From Stropharia rugosoannulata (Eukaryota; Basidiomycota; Agaricomycetes; Agaricales; Strophariaceae): a stretch of 64,000 nucleotides of DNA. How positions within the stretch are numbered: the stretch's first letter is position 1; each line of letters opens with the position of its first letter. The stretch covers positions 682,001-746,000 of the forward strand of contig JANCIK010000010.1 of assembly GCA_028532985.1 (NCBI GenBank). Reading direction: 5' to 3'. The notes under the pieces were generated by a model. The model did no database searches, had not been told where the DNA came from, and saw nothing but the letters and a program-made list of their open reading frames with translations. Position numbers and translations under genes: made by a program. This document shows positions 43,027 to 55,355 of the stretch, in pieces.

Positions 43027-45626
43027 ATTAAAACCATGTACGGTTGTCGAGCAGGGCCTGGTCTATTTGTTCATTGCATAGCTCGGGTACATGAAGACTG
43101 AAAATGTTTCGAGGCATGCATCCGCGGCTCTGTACACTACAAAGATGGCGTGACAGCGGGATGCAACCACAGGACGCCGGAGTAGACGGTGATGCACGGA
43201 TATAGGACATCATGCATCAGGCTATGTGAGCTTAAACACTGGGTTCGCAATATGCGTGAGAAATGTTTTCTGCGACTGTTGTGAAGAGTATAATTTCTCG
43301 AGAGGGCACAGTCAGATAGCGGACACGAGAAGATATGGCATATTTGTACCAGTGAAAATCAACGGGGATGAAAGGAAAAAAGGTTCTGCGCACTAAGAGC
43401 GTTAACAATAGGCAGGAACGGAGACGCTGTAGCAGCCACTACTAGACGGCTAGCACCACATGAGCACTGTTTTCTATATATGGAGAACCCACCAGACAGG
43501 TATGCAAGAACAGTGGAAGCGAAGCCAGCAGTGAAAATCAAGTGTGCAGTCCTGGAACGCAGGCGGCTGTCAAATTAAATTACCAAGCATTCACTAAAGG
43601 GCCGTCATACACTTGCTGAAAATCGTAGCCAGGTGTGTGAATGGGAAATAGGACGAAGTCATTGGTCAACTTGAGCTACGATGGAGGAATCGGCCTAGTA
43701 TGGAATGGCAGCGTCATCCTGCCCATGTCCATTCTCAACCGTATCAAAGTCATGCAATACCAGTATCTAAGGTCATGCCGGCTTAAGATAGAGAGCCGAA
43801 TCTCGGAGATTGCGACGAAATAGAAGCATCTTTGTGCAGCTGGGTCTGCTTGTGTATTTCCATGAGCGAAGATGTGCGAGCATGGTCATGCTCAGAGAGA
43901 CATAGAAAGAAGAAATAATGTGCTGCACAGAGGATGCGTACCAATAAGGACACACACGACAAGGCAAAATAATGGGATCCCCAGGAGCAGGGGCTAAGCA
44001 GTGTGTCCTGGATGCAGCGGTACATGGGCCCGACATAAGCGCACACCAGACGACTTAGAGGCGCTGCATCTCTCTTCTTTCCCGCATACTGTAATATTTT
44101 AAGTGGTTACTCAAGCGAGTGAGCATGGGACGTGTATGCATAAACTTGCTATGTGCGTCGGAACGTCTACCAGGCAGGGGGATGCAGAGACGTGACAACT
44201 AGAGAAAGCGGGTAACAATTCAGAAATGATGTAAAACAACATGGGCAAGACCAGTGGTATGTGTCGTACCGTCCGGGATTTCATCTCTGCAAGGGAGCCA
44301 GGGAAGATGGCCCCATGACTGCGACATGCACATATTTTTGAGAGTCAACTGTGCCCAGGGGACGCATAGGTCAACGGGACGTAGGGACGAAGGCGGGCGG
44401 GAAGCAGATAGGGTGGTACGTGCCTAGTGTTGGACTCGATATCATGGCATACTTCGGGATGCGGTGAGAGTCTCCGTTCAATTGTTCTCTGCTTTCGATG
44501 GCGCGACATCGGTCATTTCTGGGGTGCATTGTGATTCGGTGGTGAGGCGTTGTACGACAAGCAAGGCATATGGTGCGGTTTCTGCACAAGTATTCCCACA
44601 CGCGTGCGACACTCGTTGGGACTACCTTCATAACACCAAGCATAGATTTTTTCCCAGTTTTGCTATATAATAAGTATAGAGGTCTCCGGGGGGGTACACC
44701 TTCCATGCTTATAGAGCATTCCCACTACTTCTGGCAGAAGGATACATCTCATCAGTGTATTTGTATCAAAATTCCCACGCTATGCTCACGCGTGCGCCAC
44801 ATTTGGTGGGACTACGCGCGCGACACAAACTAAGGGGACATTTCTCCTTCACTATTTCCTGGGCATTTATATTTTGTTTAGAGCAAGAGTACACTGTTTT
44901 GAGCATGGTTACAGTACATGTACACTTTCTTCTAACTAAAAATAACATAATGCATCGTCATCAATGTGATGTAAATGTGTATAAGTAATGTTTTTGCTCC
45001 CTATTTTGTCATTATGATCACATGAAAACAGCTAAGATCACTTGTATTTAGAACAGCATGGATTCAAGCTATATATATGTCTCTTAAAATTCAATAGATT
45101 GTAGTCTCACTCTGGTACATTGAAAGGATATTAGCAATGATTCATTGTGTTGTTTCTACTGATAATATAGGTCTAAACACTGGATTTGATCTCTCTAGCC
45201 TTTATTCAGATTCTATATATGCCAAATGCAGTGAATCAAGGAATGTCCTCCAAGTTTGAGACGCACGCGCGGCCCCATCAAAGTGTGGCGTGCGTGGGAA
45301 TACTTGTGCAGAAACCGCACCATACAAGGCGCGTATGCCTTGCCGCGCTTACGTCATATCCTGGCACCGTCGAGCATACCAAACAATGCGTCCGCGCTTC
45401 CTTGGCGTTCTCTGCTTCTGCGTCTCTTTGAGGTGTCTACATCGTTGCCCACAGAACGCGTCCCGCTAATTGTTCGGATGATTTCAACGCAGGAGCATTG
45501 AAGCGGAATTTTCGAGGTAAACAGATGCAAACTTGAATCTGCTCCGCCGCTTGTGCCCTATCTGTGCTTGGCCCAAACATACTCTTGCTTTATTCACACC
45601 TCACACCTGATATACACGGAGTTAAC
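43027..45626. other. 2.6-kb palindrome spacer, no gene
   Basis: The DNA between the palindrome arms. It holds fragments of the dispersed repeats (for example near 44,225 and 45,330) and an inverted-repeat pair listed separately. Open frames are short and featureless. Repeated CACGCGTGCG-type words occur near 44,601, 44,788 and 45,262. Confidence 0.6.
44569..45324. repeat. possible MITE bounded by perfect 31-bp inverted repeats
   Basis: 44569-44599 and 45294-45324 are exact reverse complements (start TATGGTGCGGTTTCTGC; end GCAGAAACCGCACCATA). They enclose about 0.7 kb without a gene. Similar short words (CACGC..GTGGGACTA) occur inside. I did not find a convincing target duplication. Confidence 0.55.
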
Positions 45627-48600
45627 AAGTCACTCATATAAACATAGCTTATTGAGTGATATTGAACTATGAATTTCCCACAATGCTAATCAGATCCTTG
45701 GAGTAGTATACGACCGCACCCCCTGCCTTATGAACAAATGTTTGGTAAGATGAATATGTTCGCTTACTACATCCTGCGATGGGTATTGTAATCATAATAT
45801 GAAAGACTGGAATATTCCACTCCACCTTCTGCCAGAAAAAGTGTATTGCGGCGGGACTTACTCGCATCGATACAATAAGAAACAGTTGAACAATCTTGTC
45901 TTGATATTAAATTTCGTGAAGTTCAATGCCCGGGTAGAAGATGCTCAGATGACAAGAAGCAGCGCCACTTGTATTTGAAAATCGATGCAACTATTTGTTC
46001 TATTGAACAAGACCAGAGAGTGTGATACTTCCATTCATTCAAGCAATTCAGTCCAGTTAGTACTCGGTGCATAACAACTTCCATGAAAAATACATGAATT
46101 GATCAGAATACAATGTGCAATGTGCTGATACCGTTTGGCTTCGGAGCTAACCGTTTTGTTAATCATTTCGACCTTTTCTCTTCACGACCTTTTACGTAGG
46201 TGATGTCCAAGTCAAACTGGGATGAGTAGTCTAGCCATCTATGTTGACAGTTGCTCAAAGAATAATATTAGAGATTAACATGGGGATACTTTGTTCCTTT
46301 ACAGATCTCAAACCTCGACAGAAGAGTAACAGTAAAATTCTGGCTTCCCGCCGCATTACTGGGGCAAGTGAACAATGTGTTCTGATGAGGAATACATCAG
46401 GCAAGTCATAGAACGTCACTCTATGGCATGATTCTACATGCATGTACTATTCGGTACAACACGTAAAACAGCAAAGATAATAATAAAATTTATGTGTGCC
46501 GCGATGTATAAAATGTCTTGAAAATTGTCAAGGACCTCATCCAGTGCTGCAAAGGACAAACAACTGTAAGCGACCTTCACTCCTGCTCTGATACAATACG
46601 CAATCTCATGCATCACACAGTGCACCCCACCCAATAAATTGACTTGTATCACAGTGAGTACTACCACTACTACCTGTTGACGATGTATACAGATTGTAAA
46701 GTTCACTTGACCTTCAGACATATAAACCATGGACATTAACATTATAAACAACACCGGCACGGATGTCAATGTCCGTATCACCAACAACAACGATATCGGC
46801 AATGATGACTTCTTCGTGGTCCCCGCAGGCGGCACTGATGTGTGGCAAAGGAACAACTGGCAGGTTGCTTTCATTGCGAGGAACCCAGCCGGAGGAGCGC
46901 CCCTTGATGTTGTCCTTGCTATCCCAGGCCAGCCTATTATCATCAATTGATAGTCGGTGTACCTCCGAGTTCTGGATTTGAGCTAAGCATGCAAAGATGT
47001 TTCTCTCAACTAGTATACCCGTAGTAGGCTTGTCACGGTCTCGTGCTGAAGCGGTACATACTGGCACGCACTTTTGTATTAAAAACCACATTTTCAGTTG
47101 TCGTTGTTATTCTTGACAGTGATTTGCTGGAGCGGGTAAGCATTTTAAGGTGTAATTGATTCTTGTAATGTGATGGATATTGCGTTCACTTTCTTGCTCC
47201 GATTGAGCAATCAAAAGCTATACTAATCATCTTGGTCTCTCTATTCATATCTCAGATTCTCACTGCTAAATATATAACATACAACTTATTTCTACGGACG
47301 CACGGACAAGGAGACCCACAGCAGCTTGGAAGTGGTCTAGTGTTATTCTATTTACCGTTCAATGTTAGTCTGGCAGTTCCACTTGATGATTTCAATGTGT
47401 TCTGTTCCTCCCTTGGTGTTACACTGCACTGTAGCTTCCGTTTTTGTTTGTTTCCAGATCTCTCCAAGCAGATGTCATGTTCCGGACAGGTTCTCACGCT
47501 GCTTTGGTACTCGCACAAGGATCGAAGAAAAGTTTTAGCTGTGCGCCACGAGTTCTACTTGAGAGTAACTTTTTTCGCTAGGGATGTCCTGATCCGCTAT
47601 AGATAACTATGGATTACGTTCTCGAATTCGTAACACCATCTTTGAGCCTCGATAATGGTGTTACCTTGAATGGGCTCGGCCATAGGGATGGTTGCCGACA
47701 TGGTTGCAGCGAAGAACTAGAACTGACGACTTGATAACCACAAGTCGCCAATGCATGTCGCAGCAGCAGTCGAAGATGCAGGTCGTACCTGCGGATGGAG
47801 AGGCAGGCACCTGATGAGCCATCATCAAGATATTCCGCGCCTGCAGTCCTGCCCAATTTTGCCTCGAGGTCGCGGTGCCGTGGTGAATCGAAGATGGATG
47901 CCAAAGTGCAGAGAGGATGGTAATTCCGGTGTGAGATGGAGACGTCCCGGGGCACAGGACTACGAGAGGGCCGCAGCGAGAGCGGTAGAGGCTGTAGTCT
48001 GTAAGCTGTAAGAGTAGAGTGGCAACGAGAGCATGCGGAAAAATCCAGTGCTTGCATGTTGCGCCCAGAGAAGGAGATGGGGCTTCATGTGTATATGTCA
48101 GTAGACTTGTTATGTGCAGCAGGCGTGAGGCAGGGGTTCAAGTGAGCACTGTATGAGGCTTGAATGGGAAAGGGTGTGACGGGGCGAGGTGGGTGCCGAA
48201 GCGTGGGGCAGTCGGGGCACGGGACCTGCGGACGGGACAGGGCGCAGTATGGATGGTACTGCTGGTGTATGCAGAGGCACAGCACGGCATTGCAAGAAAC
48301 CAAAAGGACGGGCAAGGCTGAGCACTGAATGCCAAGGACACGCGTTCGCGTTGTTTGGAACGCCTGACAGTGTCAAGCAATGACATAAGCACGTCCGGCA
48401 TACGGGCCCTGCTCTTGGTTACTCTCTCTCTCTTCCACTTTGCTTCCTTGTTGCTTCCACTACAACGTCTCCTTGACGTCTCCCATCCTGTCTCACCCAC
48501 TGCTGCAAACAGATATGTGTACAACACAATAGACCAGACGGTATGCAGTCCGGTCTGCTTCCGCTCTGGTCACTTCTGACTTTCAAGTTGCTGTGTTGGA

Positions 48601-50420
48601 GTTCGTGCCCATCCCTTCCACCACGTCTCTCACCTCGCCCGGCACCACACACCTACCACCCTAGTCACGAACCGGAGTGCATCTATTCCATTTTTCTGCC
48701 TCTGTCCTTGTCTCCTGTCCAGTCTGTACCAACGCATCCTACTCCCCTCTACGGCTCCATCGACCCCCGGCCATCGCAGCACATTGCCTCGCTCTTCTCT
48801 CCTTCGCTCCATGAAGGCGCCACATTGGCGTATACGGCGTGCACTGTTGATCTTACACCCGTGTTTCTGCGGTTGACTTGACTCGGGTAGCCACTTCACC
48901 TCGTAGTGAGGTCCCCGCATTTACCTGTTATTGGATTATATATAGGTATAATACCCAGCAGCATGGAAAACGAGAGCATGGACTTGCTCTGGCGCTTTCG
49001 CCAAGGCTCACTGCCCTAAATCCCGTCAATTTGCGTGCTATCCCCCTGCTGCGACTGCACCACTTACTGTGTCGCGAAGTTCGCCACGAGCTCTATCCCG
49101 GAACCAGGACCACTCAAGCACCACCCCAGCGTCCGAGGTCTGCATGCATGAAAGTGTGATTCCTCCGCGTTCTACGCTGCTCTGTCATGGATGTACTCTG
49201 CATCTTTGTCCCTCCGCCTGTCCCTGCATCAGAGCTCGCGTTCACACCCTTACCCCACCACATGTCTCACCATTCCCTGAAGCCTGCTCTGACATACTAG
49301 ATTCCAGGGCGACCCGCCCACCACTCTAGCAACGAAGCAGAGTACATCCCCTCCATTTTCTCTCATCTGTCCTCGTCTCCCGTCTAGTCTCTACCTATGC
49401 AACCCCTGATCCCGCACGTCTCCATCGTCCACTCATCCTCTCCCCCTGAAGACTATGTGGCGCGCTCTTGATTTCGCATCCATGTTCCTTTGGTTTGATT
49501 GGCTTGGAACCGCTTCTCCTCGTGGCCAGGTGTCCCAATTTTTCGTTCATTTGTCTAGAGATTCTCCGACATGCACATGTCTACAAGCACGAAGAAAAAC
49601 ATGACCACAAGTTCGCACCGGCCACATCTACACCTACGCCTTCATCTTTGCCGAGTCTCACTGCTGTGAAGCCCGTACGTTCTTGTCCACGCCCCCACTG
49701 CGAAGTGCGAATCCACAATGGGCACATTGGAGGAAATAAATCATATGCTACCGAGGACATTCACCTGCATATTCTCCGTCTTCTCTGGTTTTTACACTCA
49801 AATCTTCAAAGGACTCTGAAGGACAAATCTCCAAAATTGTGATACCAGAAAACGAGTTGAAGTTTCACAGTCTACGTCATACGACATTGCAAGTATTTGT
49901 GAATGCATCCCAATTTTGTATCAAAAACTATTATGTCAATTGTTATTCACGTGCAGCACCCTAATGAGCCATCATCAACGCCTGCAATCATGGCCGATTA
50001 GTGAATAGAAGACGGCCGGCAAAGCGCGGAGGGGGAGCGCAGCGGTTTGCACGGAGGGTGCCAGCGGCTGCGAGGGGGCGCCCGGGAGCAGGAGGTGCAC
50101 CAGCAAGTGATACAGGCTGTCGGAAGGTGGCACCAGTGCTGCGTGCCATGCAGGACTATGAGATGGGCGCCGTGCTGTGAAATAGTATGTATATTGTGAA
50201 ATAGTATGTATAGGTAGGCAGGCCTGATGTGCAGCTGCAGACGCAGCAGTCAGCGCTGGTGTAAAATGTGATGTAGGCATACTAGGTTAGCGAGGTGAAC
50301 AACAGACGAAGGGAGACGCAGGACTGCAACTCCAAAACACCCAGAAACAATGTCGACACAGCATCCTACAGTCCGAGCAAGAGACATGGATGCATTGAAC
50401 ACCAAGAATACGCGTCTGCG
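45627..50420 (-). repeat. right arm of the large imperfect palindrome
   Basis: Reverse complement of 38090-43026. The inner 45627-47425 is almost identical to the left arm; identity falls abruptly at about 47,425 (41,228 on the left). The outer part 47,426-50,420 holds no convincing gene, only diverged repeat such as the inverted 80-bp unit at 48,315-48,405. Confidence 0.85.
46729..46950 (+). CDS. small beta-rich protein, 73 aa (right-arm copy)
   Basis: Same protein as in the left arm apart from Thr for Ala in the GG.D segment. It is transcribed outward on the opposite strand. Its upstream ~0.8 kb is the conserved stretch with the hydrophobic antisense frame. Possible recent exchange between the arms keeps the two copies alike. 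Function unknown. Confidence 0.65.
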   Translation: MDINIINNTGTDVNVRITNNNDIGNDDFFVVPAGGTDVWQRNNWQVAFIARNPAGGAPLDVVLAIPGQPIIIN

Positions 50421-50449
50421 CTATTTTGCCTGCTGCGATTCTGAGCTCG

Positions 50450-50857
50450 GGGCTGCACCCACACGCCTACCATTGTACAGCCAAATTGGCAGCGGTAACA
50501 GTGACTGCGTATTAGGCGAAGACACGCCCACACCTTCCGTGCGTTCAGGCGGACGAGTGTAGAGCAAGATCATAGCTATGAGGGATACGAATCCATATCC
50601 ACACTTTCTCTGGTGCTTGCAGATACGTGTATGTCGGGAACACGAAGGCAGATGCAGAGACTTGACTAAGTAGGTGGGGATTCAACCACTTGCCCGGAAA
50701 TAACGAGAAATAACAGGCTGAGACCTGAGACTCAAAACAAACGGTATGAGCTGTATGTTTCAAAAATGCGTTCTGAAACGCGGCTCAGAGGAGACAGCCA
50801 TGTACCATGCACCTTCACTAGAGGTTCATAATACTAGGGAAAACACCATAAGAGCTA
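50450..50857 (+). repeat. fragment collinear with 7,900-8,440
   Basis: Landmarks CCAAATTGGCAGCGGTAACA (50,482; CCAAGTTGGCGGCAGCAGCA at 7,971) and GAGGTTCATAATACTAGGGA (50,821; GAGGCTGATAACACCAGGGA at 8,398) show homology up to the point where the TIR element copy 2 begins. No gene. Confidence 0.65.
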
Positions 50858-53565
50858 CATCACGAAAAAGACTTTTGATCAGAGGGCACTTTAGGAAAGT
50901 GCGATCAGATCATCAATTGATGGGGCCTTTAACTACTTTAGGATGTCATGAGATGCCTTGGCATGTCCTGGCATGCCCTGGCATGCTTTGAATTTCCATG
51001 CAACGTGGGGAAATAAAGCTAGCTTGAACGACTTTTCCCACCTTCATTGTTGATTTTCAAACATTAAAATTATACACATTATGTGGGTGACATGCACATT
51101 TAAGTACTTCAAATAGTGCGATAATTTGATTATGTAAGCCTATCCAATATTGCACTAAGTCGACTAAGTCCTCTAAGTTCACTTGCACTTCACTCTTGTG
51201 TTCCCCACCCCCTCACCCAACTTTACTTGTATGCTTGGGCTTCACTCTACTCAGGCAGTTCTTGATGGCTGCTACCTTGTTGGATCCTGACCTGGGCTTA
51301 GGGCAGACAAGGATGGATCATGGAATGGGCCTGTTCCAATAGAGATTGCTGTATATCATCGGAACGGTGAACCGCATTATGAAGCGGTTTTTTGTTACGT
51401 CTTTAGCTCATCTATACGTTTCTAACGCACCCAAGAACACTCCAAACGAACCAGTATTCGACGTGCAAACTTAGCACCATCTGGAGACCCCTATTGGTAC
51501 AGTTCACCATTTCCCTTCTCATCCGTTTATTCCGAGCCTTCGGTCGCCCCAGATTCAAAATGTGGGCAATTATGCAATTCTAACGAGCTCAATACCAATG
51601 GATTTGGTCGCCTGGAAGGCGAGAACCGGCTATGTTACCCTCCTTCCCCCAATTTCCGATGTTTTATTGATTTTAAAGGTATGTGTTGGGTTTATTGCGT
51701 CGTTCTTTTCACATATGAGCTCCTGAAGATTAGGGAATTCCATAGAGTCCTTGAACATTTGATTCCAACGTCTGGAAGCCCTCCAATTGTGATGTGCTCC
51801 TCCTGCCCCTGGACTGCCTCTGCTTGAAAGTGCAATAACTCCAGATCCTGTCGACATTTACTCTCAATTCTTTTTGAACCTTCAAGAGCATTTTAGTCCT
51901 CTGCCAACCGTCTTCAAGATCATGCCAATTCATCCTGTACTTTCCAAGTATCATCTTATAGGTGTCAAGTCCCCTTTCACCACTTTCTATCTTGTCCGTT
52001 TCCTCCGAGCCCTAGGTCACTGCATATTCATATTGTGGGCAATTATGCGATTCTAACGAGCTCAAGACCAATGGATTTGGTTGCCTGGAAGGCGAGAACC
52101 AGCTATGTCTCTCTCCTTCCCCTATTTTCCAATGTTTCATCGATTTTAAAGGTATGTATCCGCTATATTGTGTCGTTCTTTTCATATATGAGCTCCTGGG
52201 CATTAGGGGACTCTATTAAGTCTATGAACGTTCGATTCCGACGCCTGGAAGCCGTCCAACTGTGATGTGCTCCTCCTGCCCCTAGACTTCCTCTGCTTGA
52301 AAGTGCCATGACTCCGGATCCTGTCTACCTTCACTCCAAATTCCTTTTGCACCTTCAAGACCATCTTAGTCCTCTGCCAACCATCTCCAAGATCATGGGA
52401 ATCCATCCTGTACTTGCCAAGTACCATCTTATAGGTGTCAAGTGCCCTTAGGACGCAATTTTCCTCATATATCTGTCAATACCCGGCCAAACAGTACGAT
52501 ATTTGCATTTCCTGGTTCATCTTATTAATACCTATCCAACAGTACCATCAATTGCGCGATTTGACAAGCTTGAGGGCGATCTCACTCTGTGTGTCCTCCT
52601 TCCCCTAGGTGGGACAAATTAATTCATAGGTGTGCTTCTAGATGTCCTGAGTGTTTCAAACTTTGGGAAAACTTACAAAACTACATTAGGTACCTTCTCC
52701 TGAGACGGCTTAATTTATGGGGCAACCAAGCATCCTTCATCTCCAGTTGTTGGTCAACTTCGGAGTTTTGAGGTATTTCATTGATTCTGACATAGGTTCG
52801 TCTTCCATCTCTTCAATTCTTGCCATGCTGAATTTGCCTTAATTGTATCTTTCGAACGAGCCCTCAAACACTCCATATTGCTGCTTGAAATCCAAAAAAC
52901 CGCCATGTCCTCCTCCTCCCCCTCCCTCCTCCAGGTAAAGTACTTCATATCTTAGGTTCCAGTTTGTATTTTTGGCTAATTATTTTTGGAGTCTTTTACT
53001 ATAGATATGTATCAACTAATCGACCAGTTTATGGCGTCCGATACGCCCTCAATATCCAATGTCCCTAATGACCATATGTCAACTATTGCAGACTTAAATA
53101 TCATCTCCCTCCTTCAATTTTCAACAAAGGCTTTCGCAACTTGGCATGTTTATTCACCATTTATGTGGGGTTTGAATGCGTTCCTTACACAAATTTTGAG
53201 ACTCCTGGATGCCTGTGAGTAGCCATGTCCTCCTCCATCTCCCTGTCTTGGACTAATTTTGCTCTAAGTTGGGAACTACTTCTTCAATTGCGTCGCGGTT
53301 TTTTTGAGCTTCTTCGCGTTAATTCAGGCTTTCTAACGAGCCCCTGAACGCGTTATTCCGAGCAGAATTACCATCTTCATAAGCGCCCTATCACTGTGTT
53401 GTATTATATGTATCTACATGAATACTGTATTATCTAGTCTAGTTAGAGTCAATATATAACTTGTTTTGTATAAGAAGTTTGAATAGTACTTGTTAAATAG
53501 CATTATATATAAACACCTTTGAATGATACAAGGTACATCTGGTGGATCCTAGGATGCCTTGAGCT
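50858..53565. mobile_element. 2.4-kb TIR element, copy 2, left part with internal duplication
   Basis: It starts CATCACGAAAAAGACTTTTG as in copy 1 and follows it to ..GCCTTGAGCT (23043 in copy 1). It then breaks off at 53565, where the second giant element begins. About 470 bp in the middle is tandemly duplicated (51,560-51,990 and 52,034-52,430, each with GGAAGGCGAGAACC and TTTTAAAGGTATGT), which copy 1 has once. The segment 52,552-53,565 is nearly identical to copy 1 while the first part is more diverged. The right inverted repeat is missing from the window. Confidence 0.75.
51560..52440 (+). repeat. tandem duplication (~470-bp unit) inside TIR element copy 2
   Basis: Two successive units share the words GTGGGCAATTATGC, GGAAGGCGAGAACC, TTTTAAAGGTATGT and CGCCTGGAAGCC/CGTCTGGAAGCC, in the same order. 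The second unit is closer to the single unit of copy 1 at 21,510-21,910. Confidence 0.7.
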
Positions 53566-55355
53566 CACATACCGCAACTACACTGTACCATGTAACACGT
53601 AGTATACAACGTGTACATTGTATTGCTATGTACCGGAATAGTATACGCATAATACCTGTCTACATGTACCAGTGCACACGGAAGTACTCTTCCACCTACA
53701 ATGTAGCGCTATGTCCCCGTTCACAATACATTGTATAGGCCTTACATATTCCCACGTGACTCTTTGGCCACCCCGCGGCAGCGACCTCGGAAGCACATAA
53801 CACCACGATACCTGCCGTGGACCTTTGGTGGTATCCCTTTCCTTTGCCTTTGTGGACCCTGTACATCGCCGGATTCACTCATCAGCATATATAATGGTGG
53901 TAAGCACATGGCCGTGCCCTTACATCTCAGTGCAGGGTAACTGTAGGATATGGTCTTATACTATCGACAGGGCACCCCGAGGCAGGCTAGGACATGCCGA
54001 GACTTTGTTTGTATAGAATACTGAAGGGGGGAGGGGCCGGACTCGGATGCGGCGTACCTTTAGTATTAGAGGTTGTATGTTATGAAATCATGACTATGAG
54101 ATGAATATCTAGGGCGCTGGTATGCGCGGCATGGTTGGATACAGAACAACAATGCCTGTGCAAGACGTAAGGGTAGGCCCGGGTGCACCGGACTTATGTT
54201 GTCAAATACTCTCCTTTCTGCGTACATATGATCCATCAACATTATATATGTATTGATTAAGTACGCGCGGCAGCATCCTTACGAGTGTGCTTCTGAATCT
54301 TCCTTGGGGATATGTTCACAGTTCTTGCTAAATATTAGCACGGCAGCAGTGCGATAGTTAAGACTGACTATATACCTAAGATCTTTCAGGTGCTACATAC
54401 CTCCTTGCTCGCTGTTAGCACGGCTCCAATCCAGTGGTATAATGTACCCTTCCGCAATGTATGATGTGCGGGTGCATCCGGACCACAGACGATACTGAGC
54501 CGCGGGATTGCCTTAGACCTAACCATTGGTTTGTGGGATCTTTCCACCTGCAAGGGAGGTAGTAAATACCATAGTTAAGTCCAGATGGCGAGTGTACACC
54601 CTACTCACCGAAAGCGCGGCACCACTCCAGTGGTGTCATCTACCCTTCCGCAATGTATGATGTGCGGGTGCATCCGGACCACAGAGGACATCGAGCCGCG
54701 GGCTCAGCAAATACCTCTGAGTGTCTTAAATATTGATCATTGAACATTAATCAGTAAGTAACGTCTACTGACTCAGTGTAATAGCTAAGTGATAGATCAA
54801 TCTACAGATACTACGAGCGGTTACCGGTTACACAGTATCAGTATGCATGCGTACATTGTCCTATGTACATACTGTGGGCATACCAATTTACTGTGTGTAG
54901 ATGCCCTGAGTCCTCATCCATGATGCTATGGCAGGTGCCGTGCAACTCTGGTTACCAAAGTGGGGCTCAAGTGCAACAGCAGTGTGATAGTCCGGGCGCA
55001 TCCGGGCCAGCCGCGGACAAAGGTACACCACCACTTGAGTATCTGAAACAATGATCATTTAAAACTTAGATATGCAGCATACGTGGTTAGAGAGTCGGAG
55101 ACCCCTGGATGTATGTAGTATCCCTGTGTAGTATGATCCAGCATTTATGTACACAAATAGAACCTTATCGCGGAAGCATTGTGCGAGTATTGCTTACCCA
55201 TCCGCAAGGTATACAGCGCGGCTGCATCACAAATCGACATTCAATGTTTCCGCGGCCATACTTCTCAGGTGTGAGATTATTAGTATTCACAACGTATTCA
55301 GCGACATACATATCTATCGGAAATGTCACCTTCCAGTTACATGAGTACTAGTAAC
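53566..55355. repeat. terminal/subterminal region of a second giant element
   Basis: It begins CACATACCGCAACTACACTG; the first six bases equal the terminus of the element at 17179. No gene. A ~68-bp unit occurs at 54421-54488 and 54618-54685 (CCAGTGGT.T, TACCCTTCCGCAATGTATGA, TGCGGGTGCATCCGGACCAC), with a degenerate third near 54,961-55,020. GCGGCA/CCGCGG words recur throughout (53,773, 54,265, 54,614, 55,012, 55,250). Such repeats are typical of transposon subterminal binding sites. Confidence 0.6.

Noticed and set aside
53565..53566. Simple truncation of TIR element copy 2
   Set aside because: Kept only as an alternative: the following DNA begins with the same six bases as the first giant element and carries element genes, so insertion explains more.
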